Below, piece by piece: positions 7,492-13,445 of a stretch of 17,371 nt of DNA. The notes below the pieces were generated by a model, which saw only the letters and a program-made list of their open reading frames with translations, ran no database searches and had not been told where the DNA came from. A program made the position numbers and the translations under genes. The DNA lies in contig CABUTP010000011.1 of NCBI GenBank assembly GCA_902494545.1, forward strand, positions 1 through 17,371. Reading direction: 5' to 3'. Source of the stretch: an uncultured Collinsella sp. GTDB taxonomy: Bacteria > Actinomycetota > Coriobacteriia > Coriobacteriales > Coriobacteriaceae. Each line of letters starts with the position of its first letter. Positions within the stretch are counted from its first letter, which is position 1.

Positions 7492-7521
7492 AAAGCGCCC
7501 CGCCCAGGACGGGCAAGGCGC
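7489..7521 (-). terminator. Intrinsic terminator downstream of purB
   Basis: An 11-bp stem (7495-7505 with 7511-7521, two G-U pairs on the minus-strand RNA), a 5-base loop, and six T on the minus strand (7489-7494) form a canonical terminator. It lies 43 bases after the purB stop and separates purB from the binding-protein operon. Confidence 0.92.
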
Positions 7522-7564
7522 CAAAGGCTGAAATGCATCCGCAAGCGGTCGAATGAGGCCGGTC

Positions 7565-8911
7565 CTACTCGAAGTTCAGCTGCTCCAGGCGGTCGAAGAC
7601 CGTATCGATGCGGGTGAGGAAGTCCCACGGATCAAAGATCTCATCGAGCTTCTCCTGGCTGACGGTGCAGCGCGGATCGGCCTCGAGACGCTCCTTAAAG
7701 GTGGGGCCAGAGACACAATCCTGCACCTCATGCCAGGTGGCCATGGCGTTTTCCTGCACGATAGCGTAGGCGTCCTCGCGGGTGATGCCCGTATCGACGA
7801 GGGCCAGCAGGACCTTGGAGGAGAAGATGAGGCCGCGGGTCTTGTTGAGATTGGCCATCATGCGGGCCGGATACAGCTGCAGGCCGTCGATAACGCGAAT
7901 GAGGCACTGGAACATATGGTCGAGCGCAATGAAGCTATCGGCCTGGGCGACACGCTCGGCAGAGGAGTGCGAAATGTCGCGCTCGTGCCACAGGGCAACG
8001 TTGTCAAAGGCGACCTGAGCGTTTGACTTCACGACGCGCGACAGGCCGCAGACCTTCTCCATAGTGATCGGGTTGCGCTTGTGCGGCATGGCGGAGCTGC
8101 CTTTTTGGCCCTTGCGGAAGGGCTCCTCGGCCTCGAGCGTATCGGTCTTCTGCAGGTTGCGGACCTCGGTCGCGATGCGCTCGCAGGTGGCCGCTGTAGT
8201 GGCAAGCACGCCGGCAAGGTAGGCGTGGTGATCGCGGCTGATGACCTGCGTGGACAGCGGATCGTGGACCAGGCCCAGGTGCTCGCAGACGTACTCCTCG
8301 ACGAACGGCTCGATGGAGCTGTAGGTGCCGACGGCACCGGAGATGGCACCGAAGGCAACGTTCTTGCGAGCATCCTCAAGACGATCGAGATCGCGCTTGA
8401 GCTCCCATGCCCAAGAGCCAAACTTCATACCGAAGGTCATCGGCTCGGCATGGATGCCATGGGTGCGGCCGGCGCAGAGCGTATTGCGCTCCTCGAAGGC
8501 ACGACGCTTGCAGATCACGCCGAGCTTCTTGACGTCCTCGATAATCAGGTCACACGCCTGAGTAAGCTGATAGCACAGAGCCGTATCACCCAGGTCGGAG
8601 CTGGTCATACCGTAGTGAACCCAGCGGCTAGGCTTGGGCTCGCCCTCGGGAACATCGGCGTCGATATATTCCTTCATGTTGGTCAGAAAGGCGATGACAT
8701 CGTGGCGCGTGACCTCCTCGATCTCGTCAACCTTCGCTTTCTCAAAGTTGGCGTGGTCGCGAATCCACTGGGCCTCTTCTTTGGAAATACCGATCTTGCC
8801 GAGCTCCGCCTGAGCCTCGCAGGCCAGGACCTCAATCTCCTGCCAAATGGCGTACTTGTTCTCGAGGGAGAAGATGTGTCCCATCTCCGGGCGGGTATAG
8901 CGATCGATCAT
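7565..8911 (-). CDS. purB: Adenylosuccinate lyase
   Basis: This 448-residue cytosolic enzyme of the fumarase/aspartase superfamily splits fumarate from SAICAR (giving AICAR) and from adenylosuccinate (giving AMP). The superfamily signature GSSAMPHKRNP is at 271-281 on the mobile catalytic loop. The catalytic-histidine region RTHGIHAEPMTFG starts at about 149. An early substrate-site stretch HYGMTSSDLGDT is at 99-110. Length and motifs are normal for the family. The start is the ATG at 8909-8911 (MIDRYTRPEM) with AAAGGAG about 7 bases upstream. A longer frame to 8953 lacks these features. A promoter-like TACAAT precedes it and a strong terminator follows, so it is probably monocistronic. Confidence 0.97.
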   Translation of the reverse strand: MIDRYTRPEMGHIFSLENKYAIWQEIEVLACEAQAELGKIGISKEEAQWIRDHANFEKAKVDEIEEVTRHDVIAFLTNMKEYIDADVPEGEPKPSRWVHYGMTSSDLGDTALCYQLTQACDLIIEDVKKLGVICKRRAFEERNTLCAGRTHGIHAEPMTFGMKFGSWAWELKRDLDRLEDARKNVAFGAISGAVGTYSSIEPFVEEYVCEHLGLVHDPLSTQVISRDHHAYLAGVLATTAATCERIATEVRNLQKTDTLEAEEPFRKGQKGSSAMPHKRNPITMEKVCGLSRVVKSNAQVAFDNVALWHERDISHSSAERVAQADSFIALDHMFQCLIRVIDGLQLYPARMMANLNKTRGLIFSSKVLLALVDTGITREDAYAIVQENAMATWHEVQDCVSGPTFKERLEADPRCTVSQEKLDEIFDPWDFLTRIDTVFDRLEQLNFE

Positions 8912-8955
8912 AGCGGCTCCTTTTTGGTTATTGGCACGTTGGTCGTAACCCAACC

Positions 8956-8961
8956 ATTGTA
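8956..8961 (-). promoter_or_regulatory. -10 box of the purB promoter
   Basis: TACAAT on the minus strand lies about 45 bases before the purB ATG. No good TTGACA match is visible 16-18 bases further upstream, so the assignment rests on the -10 box and position. The short leader contains a 5-bp GTTGG/CCAAC hairpin. Confidence 0.45.
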
Positions 8962-9013
8962 CCGTGCGCGGGTGCGAGTATGGGCAGCAGGCATTAACCT
9001 AACATTTTGGAAT

Positions 9014-9071
9014 TGGAGCGGCCATGGGGACGTCTGCGTATTTGCTTCGAAATCCGCACCGGCTTCAGGCG
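9014..9071. repeat. tRNA-tail-linked repeat, copy A (degenerate)
   Basis: This 58-base segment matches copy B (9144-9202) with four substitutions and one deleted base. Its first 18 bases match the 3' end of the adjacent tRNA-Gly gene at 15 of 18 positions. A 9-bp inverted pair (ATGGGGACG 9024-9032 / CGTCCCCAT 9120-9128) spans the rest of the A-to-B interval. It lies between purB and the tRNA, where no protein gene is credible. Confidence 0.8.
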
Positions 9072-9143
9072 ATCTCCTCGGATTCACGGAGACGAGGGGG
9101 AATACTTTGTTGAATTTGCCGTCCCCATATCTCCCATGCTCGA

Positions 9144-9202
9144 TGGAGCGGGCAACGGGACGTCCGCGTATTTGCTTCGCAAATCCGCACCGGCTTCAGG
9201 CG
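9144..9202. repeat. tRNA-tail-linked repeat, copy B
   Basis: It begins with TGGAGCGGGCAACGGGAC, identical over 18 bases to the plus-strand reading of the tRNA-Gly 3' end (9336-9353: CCA, discriminator, acceptor and T-stem). It then continues into the same 41-base body as copy A, including ATTTGC-TTC-GCAAAT. Copies A and B start 130 bases apart in direct orientation. Confidence 0.85.
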
Positions 9203-9280
9203 CCTTCCGGCGCCTTCGCCTGCTCGCTATAAACGCTTCGCGTTTATTTAACGCTCGCACCCTGTCGGGTTCGAGTCCCG
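9170..9280. repeat. Cluster of short perfect hairpins ending in an inverted T-arm-like sequence
   Basis: Within 111 bases there are three perfect hairpins: 9170-9184 (6-bp stem, TTC loop), 9198-9215 (AGGCGCC / GGCGCCT, TTCC loop) and 9229-9247 (8-bp ATAAACGC / GCGTTTAT, TTC loop). At 9266-9280 CGGGTTCGAGTCCCG follows. This is an inverted copy of the T-arm core of the nearby tRNA-Gly (9348-9362), here in plus orientation and without the rest of a tRNA. Confidence 0.75.
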
Positions 9281-9291
9281 GCGCTTTATTG

Positions 9292-9323
9292 AAAAAAGCA
9301 CGGCACCGTGATGGTGCCGTGCT
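9292..9323 (-). terminator. Intrinsic terminator of the tRNA-Gly transcript
   Basis: A perfect 11-bp stem (AGCACGGCACC / GGTGCCGTGCT, 9297-9323) with a 5-base loop is followed on the minus strand by six T (9292-9297). It is 12 bases downstream of the tRNA CCA end. On the plus strand only a looser TGTGCTTTT follows, so the minus direction is the strong one. Confidence 0.92.
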
Positions 9324-9335
9324 TGTGCTTTTAAC

Positions 9336-9410
9336 TGGAGCGGGCAACGGGACTCGAACCCGCGAGTGTCAGCTTGGGAAGCTGATGCCTTACCACTTGG
9401 CGATGCCCGC
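9336..9410 (-). tRNA. tRNA-Gly, anticodon CCC
   Basis: The minus-strand sequence folds as a full cloverleaf. The 7-bp acceptor pairs GCGGGCA with TGCCCGC, with T as discriminator and an encoded CCA (9336-9338). The D-arm contains AAGTGGTAAGGC. The anticodon stem TCAGC/GCTGA encloses the loop TTCCCAA (9374-9380), so the anticodon is CCC and reads GGG. The T-arm is GCGGG-TTCGAGT-CCCGT. It is a single gene with its own promoter and terminator. Its 3' end is duplicated twice downstream. Confidence 0.96.
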
Positions 9411-9423
9411 TTGTGTGTTGGCT

Positions 9424-9453
9424 AGTATAACGCGGTTGTCTTGTTCGATACAA
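9424..9453 (-). promoter_or_regulatory. Promoter of tRNA-Gly
   Basis: On the minus strand a TTGTAT -35 box (9448-9453) and a TATACT -10 box (9424-9429) are separated by 18 bases. The mature tRNA starts 13 bases after the -10 box, as expected for a short tRNA leader. Confidence 0.75.
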
Positions 9454-9707
9454 GGGTGTCGATGCTTGTTTTAGCTGTGGAGAATCGTTTGAAAACCGCG
9501 CCAATTGTGGAGATGAGGACCTTTGTCTTTCTTTTCTTGCCTTCTTCTACCTGCGCTTTTATCTGATTGTTGTATTTGAACTCGATTTGTCAGAAATCGG
9601 GCAAGCTTTTGGTCAGCTTCTGGTACTTACCCGCATGAACCATGGCGGTAGCCTCATCCCAAGCGCCGCGGCCTCCCCGTGCGGCGCACGAGGGATAAGG
9701 AGCAGCC
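9454..9707 (+). other. AT-richer intergenic leader upstream of the adhesin
   Basis: This 254-base stretch between the tRNA promoter and the adhesin has no credible coding region. The part from about 9520 to 9590 is pyrimidine-rich and lower in GC than its surroundings. It presumably holds the adhesin promoter and a long leader, but I see no convincing -35/-10 pair. Short inverted motifs such as AAGC/GCTT near 9604-9621 are too weak to call. Confidence 0.4.
9663..9702 (+). promoter_or_regulatory. Leader hairpin with an anti-Shine-Dalgarno-like loop before the adhesin
   Basis: A perfect 7-bp stem, GCGCCGC (9663-9669) with GCGGCGC (9681-9687), has an 11-base loop containing CTCC (9673-9676). 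The adhesin ribosome binding site AAGGAG is at 9697-9702, 5 bases from the ATG. The loop could pair with GGAG (9699-9702) as a pseudoknot and hide it. The stem and binding site are seen directly; the regulatory role is inference. Confidence 0.4.
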
Positions 9708-12700
9708 ATGTCCAACGCACCCACGCACTCTGTCCACAGCGCAATCGCAACAGGTCCGCTGCTCCTGCTCCTCTTTTTTCTGATCGGCTGTCTGGCCCCA
9801 GGGGCCGCACTCGCCGTCGACGGGAGTGACGCCCTTAATTTCCGCACCATAAGCGACGGCTGCGGCCCCTTCGGTGTCGGTAAATACGAGGCACAGGACA
9901 CTTCAATTTCGTACTGCATGAATCAAGACTGCCCCGGCCCCAGCAAGCCGGGAGGGCCATGGCGCACATATAACCAGGGCTGGACATGGCTCGATGACGA
10001 ATTTGCCGCCATCGTCTGCCACGGATACCCCTCCAGTACATCCTTTGGCGGCCACAATCTGTCGCCCGATCTCGCCCGCGCCGCCACCCAGATTGCCGTG
10101 TGGATGCTCAACGGAACCACGCACCCCGACGGCACCTATTCGTATACAAACAGCAAGGGAGTTGCCAGGAGCGGTAGGTTTTACGAAAACGCCGAGGCCG
10201 TAGCGGCTGCACGTTGGCTCTACGACAGCGCCAAGTCCGGATCCATTAAGGCAGCCCCACATCGAGCCAGGCGTTATCACGGCCCGGTCTCGGGCGAGGG
10301 TCGACACCAGGACATGCTCTATGTTCTGCCCGCCGTCTCCGCATCTTTTCAAAAACAATCGTCCCAGGCTGATATCACCGCCGGCAACGACACCTACAGA
10401 CTCGGTGGCGCAACCTTCGATATCTTTGAAAGTGCGGGCGATGCACGTGTCGGCGCTATCCAGATGGACGAAAACGGGCGTGCACAAGCAACACTTTTGC
10501 CCAATACGGCATATTACCTGGTCGAAACCAAAGCCCCGGCAGGCTATATCCCTCGAAGCGACCGAATAACCTTCACCACACAAAACAGCGGCGAACATGT
10601 CACTATCAACGAGCAGCCCGGCACCATCACCTTGCGTATTGCAAAAATCGATGCCGCCACGGATGCTGGCGCCCAAGTTGGGGCGTCGCTTGCGGGCGCT
10701 GAATTTACCTGCGTCTCGCAATCAACTCCCAGCTGGACTCGCACCCTTACGACCGACGAAAACGGACGGGCGATCCTCAATGACATTCCTCTGGGCACCT
10801 TTACCATCTACGAATCGAAAGCGCCCGAGGGCTACCTGATTTCAAACGACTGTTGGAGCTACACCGTCGGTGCCGAGCAACTCGGAGATACGGGCATCGT
10901 TGAGCTCGAAAGCCGTATTCCCAACATCCCCATCGCCTTTGACCTTGAAATCTCAAAGTTTAAGGACCATGGCGATAACGATGAGTCCGGCCTTGAGCAG
11001 CCGGCGGGAGGCGTCGTCTTTGAAGTTGTCAGCAATAGCTCACAACAAGTCGTCGGCACGTTGACCACAAACGTTTACGGCTTTGCCTCCACAAAAGACC
11101 AGCCCGAAGCATGGTTTGGCGCAGGCAAGCGACCCGCCGGCGCTCACGGTGCCATTCCCTACGACCGCGCGGGCTACACCGTTCGCGAGGTTGCAGAAAC
11201 GGTCCCTGAAGGATTTAAGCAGGCAGGTGAATGGACCATCACAGCAGAGCAGACCGCAGACGGCGCCGAGCTTCAGTACATCGTTGACAACCATGCCCTA
11301 TCGACACACCTTCAAATCGTAAAGCGCGATGCTCAGACCGGCGGCACCGTACCACTTGCCGGCTTTACGTTCCAGCTGCTCGATAGCCACCACGAGCCCG
11401 TCTCGCAAACATGTTGGTATCCGGCCCACAATGTAATGAATACCTTCACAACCGATACAGCCGGCGCCGTCACGCTGCCCGAATCACTTAATCCCGGAAC
11501 GTACTACGTGCACGAGGTATCGGCCAAGGAACCGTATCTGCGCGGAGAAGACCTGGGGATAACGATTCCCGCCGACAGAAATCTGACACCGGTCGCCGTC
11601 GCCTCGTTCTATGACGACGCCGCAACCGGAAGCATCGAAATCATTAAGGCGGATGCTGTAGATGGGCGCGCCCGCGCTGGAGCCACGTTTGACATCCGCG
11701 CTGACGGCGACATCGTGCGAACCGACGGCAGCATCGTCGCCCTGGATGGCGAAACCGTCGCCACCGTTACAACCGACGAACGGGGGCATGCGCGAGTCGA
11801 CCATCTTTCGTTGGGATGCGGTACCGCCACCTACGAGGTCGTCGAGACACAAGCGCCCGAAGGTTATCTGCTCAACCCGACCCCACATACTGTGAAGTTG
11901 TCGTACGCCGACCAGCAAACGCCCGTAATCGAAGTGCACCTTGACGTTTCCAACGGCTATACCAAGATCGATGTCTCCAAAGTCGACGCGTGCGGAGGTC
12001 AGGAAGTGACAGGCGCCGAGCTTGTCCTCTGCGACTCCAATGGCAACGAAATCGATTCTTGGACTTCATCCGGCAAACCGCAACACATTGAGCACCTTTC
12101 ACCCGGCACCTACACCCTGCGCGAAACGATGGCTCCGCGAACCTACGACCTCGCCGAAGAGATAACGTTTGAAGTGAAGGCCACGGGAGAAGTTCAAACC
12201 ATAGCCATGAAGGACACCCCCATCGAGATCAGGGGAAGCGTCGATAAGCGCCAAGAGATTGCACAGCCAGTCATAAGCAAACTCGTTGCCAACGGTGACG
12301 GAAAAAACCGAGCCAAAGCACGGACTAATACGCAAGGCGCCTTCTCCTATACCCTCGACGCCAAAAATGAGTCGAGCACCTGGGTCGACGAGTTGACCAT
12401 CACCGACGACCTCGAGTGCGCCAAAGATGGCGCAGCGAAACTTGTCGCCGTTGAAACCCCTATTGCGGTCGGTGATCTAAACGGGCTGTGCAACGTGTGG
12501 TATCGAACGTCTCCGGCAGGAACAAGCGATACGGGCAAGCAGGCCAATGCAACACTTAACGACGAGCATCGCAATCCTTGGCTCGAAACGGAAGAGGTTA
12601 CAAAGCTGCTGGGCGAAGATGCGCGTCTCGTCGATTACGACGGGTGGCACCTATGGAAAGCAGATATCCCGACAGACAAGTCCGTCACGCTCGATACGAA

Positions 12701-13139
12701 AGAGATTGATCTTACAGACGACGCCGTCATCACGGGCATCCGTTTTGAATACGGTGCGGTAGCCGCCGACTTTACAACCAGAAGCGAGGCGGGCTCTTGG
12801 ACCCGGGATGACCTTAAAGACGAACACGACGATCTTGACGATGCCAAGGCGGCCCTTAGCTCGGATGCCCGAGGCGCAGTCGTGCATATGCAGGCAACGC
12901 CGTCCTATACGCCCCAAACCGCACTCGCCAACAGCGCGCGCGTCGATCTTTGTCGCAACGGCGGTGGCGATAAACTCGAGGCGCATGATGAGGACCGCGT
13001 CATCCAACGATGCGCCCTGCCTCAGAACCTGCCGGCAACGGGGTCTGTTACCGTCGCCGCATGCATCACTGCACTCCTGACCTCGGGCACTGCGGCCCTA
13101 TGGTTCGCACGCCTTAGGTCAGCCGCAAAGAAGCGTTAG
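9708..13139 (+). CDS. LPXTG-anchored SpaA-type adhesin with N-terminal Cys-Gln thioester domain
   Basis: This 1143-residue surface protein has a signal peptide (about 1-36, ending ALA before VDG). A thioester domain (about 40-210) shows the two signature residues, Cys70 in SYCMNQ and Gln128 in ATQIAVW. Five or six SpaA-like domains follow, each with a strand lysine and an E-box glutamate able to form an isopeptide bond: about K216/E273 (ETKAPAGY), K313/E369 (ESKAPEGY), K417/E494, K539/E603, K647/E713 (ETQAPEGY) and K758/E806. A different C-terminal region (about 843-1100) precedes LPATG (1108-1112), a hydrophobic helix and a KKR tail. Such proteins bind host or bacterial surfaces covalently through the thioester and are linked to peptidoglycan or pili by sortase. 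No sortase gene is in the window. It is the only plus-strand gene between minus-strand blocks and sits next to a tRNA, which suggests an accessory locus. Confidence 0.93.
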   Translation: MSNAPTHSVHSAIATGPLLLLLFFLIGCLAPGAALAVDGSDALNFRTISDGCGPFGVGKYEAQDTSISYCMNQDCPGPSKPGGPWRTYNQGWTWLDDEFAAIVCHGYPSSTSFGGHNLSPDLARAATQIAVWMLNGTTHPDGTYSYTNSKGVARSGRFYENAEAVAAARWLYDSAKSGSIKAAPHRARRYHGPVSGEGRHQDMLYVLPAVSASFQKQSSQADITAGNDTYRLGGATFDIFESAGDARVGAIQMDENGRAQATLLPNTAYYLVETKAPAGYIPRSDRITFTTQNSGEHVTINEQPGTITLRIAKIDAATDAGAQVGASLAGAEFTCVSQSTPSWTRTLTTDENGRAILNDIPLGTFTIYESKAPEGYLISNDCWSYTVGAEQLGDTGIVELESRIPNIPIAFDLEISKFKDHGDNDESGLEQPAGGVVFEVVSNSSQQVVGTLTTNVYGFASTKDQPEAWFGAGKRPAGAHGAIPYDRAGYTVREVAETVPEGFKQAGEWTITAEQTADGAELQYIVDNHALSTHLQIVKRDAQTGGTVPLAGFTFQLLDSHHEPVSQTCWYPAHNVMNTFTTDTAGAVTLPESLNPGTYYVHEVSAKEPYLRGEDLGITIPADRNLTPVAVASFYDDAATGSIEIIKADAVDGRARAGATFDIRADGDIVRTDGSIVALDGETVATVTTDERGHARVDHLSLGCGTATYEVVETQAPEGYLLNPTPHTVKLSYADQQTPVIEVHLDVSNGYTKIDVSKVDACGGQEVTGAELVLCDSNGNEIDSWTSSGKPQHIEHLSPGTYTLRETMAPRTYDLAEEITFEVKATGEVQTIAMKDTPIEIRGSVDKRQEIAQPVISKLVANGDGKNRAKARTNTQGAFSYTLDAKNESSTWVDELTITDDLECAKDGAAKLVAVETPIAVGDLNGLCNVWYRTSPAGTSDTGKQANATLNDEHRNPWLETEEVTKLLGEDARLVDYDGWHLWKADIPTDKSVTLDTKEIDLTDDAVITGIRFEYGAVAADFTTRSEAGSWTRDDLKDEHDDLDDAKAALSSDARGAVVHMQATPSYTPQTALANSARVDLCRNGGGDKLEAHDEDRVIQRCALPQNLPATGSVTVAACITALLTSGTAALWFARLRSAAKKR

Positions 13140-13148
13140 CACGATAAA

Positions 13149-13184
13149 AAGGCGGGCGAGCCAGTCTCCCGGCTCGCCCGCCTT
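13149..13184 (-). terminator. Strong hairpin terminator between convergent genes
   Basis: A perfect 14-bp stem (AAGGCGGGCGAGCC 13149-13162 with its complement 13171-13184) has an 8-base loop. On the minus strand it is followed by TTTTT (13146-13150), so it ends the operon of the small membrane protein. On the plus strand it begins 9 bases after the adhesin stop but lacks a long T-run. It may still serve both directions. Confidence 0.9.
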
Positions 13185-13204
13185 GGGCATAAACGATGAA
13201 TCGG

Positions 13205-13423
13205 CTATTCAGCAGATGACGAACCGCCATCGATGGCTGCCTGATCGGACTCGGAAATACCGTCGGCACCCAAACTTTGCTCTTGCTCCACCTCTTCGTT
13301 CATTGTCGTCTCGGGCGTCGAGCCCTTAACGCCAACGACATACGCGGCCCCAAAGCCCAATGCGATAGCGATCAGGGTCAAAATCAGATAGATGGGCCAA
13401 TGGCGCTTGATGTACGAAAACAC
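13205..13423 (-). CDS. Small single-pass membrane protein
   Basis: This 72-residue protein has a short basic N-terminus (MFSYIKRHWP), one hydrophobic helix (about 11-31, LILTLIAIALGFGAAYVVGV) and an acidic, Ser/Gln-rich tail without cysteine. The start is a GTG at 13421-13423 with AAGGAG 5 bases upstream. It follows the M28-like gene by 22 bases and precedes the operon terminator, so the two are co-transcribed. No family is recognised. The topology suggests N-terminus inside and tail outside; a partner role for the larger membrane protein is only inferred from position. Confidence 0.82.
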   Translation of the reverse strand: MFSYIKRHWPIYLILTLIAIALGFGAAYVVGVKGSTPETTMNEEVEQEQSLGADGISESDQAAIDGGSSSAE

Positions 13424-13445
13424 GCTGACTCCTTAGCGGGTCTGT

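Noticed and set aside
9266..9285. A second tRNA gene on the plus strand
   Set aside because: Only a T-arm-like segment is present. No acceptor, D-arm or anticodon arm can be folded upstream.
9014..9290. CRISPR array
   Set aside because: Only two unequal repeat copies 130 bases apart, no regular spacers, and no cas genes in the window.
9007..9474. Plus-strand open frame of 155 codons across the repeat and tRNA region
   Set aside because: It crosses repeats, hairpins, the terminator and the tRNA-Gly gene, and the translation has no domain.
9590..9660. c-di-GMP (GEMM-I) riboswitch in the adhesin leader
   Set aside because: The GGGCAAGC and GGCGGTAGCC fragments recall the motif and the cyclase context is tempting. 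The GACGCAAAGCC core and the GGTTACC end are absent, and the stems do not form as in the known aptamer.
9771..9800. Lipoprotein signal (LIGC) in the adhesin
   Set aside because: LIGC at residues 25-28 resembles a lipobox, but an ALA cleavage site follows at 34-36 and the protein has a sortase signal. Ordinary signal peptidase cleavage is more likely.
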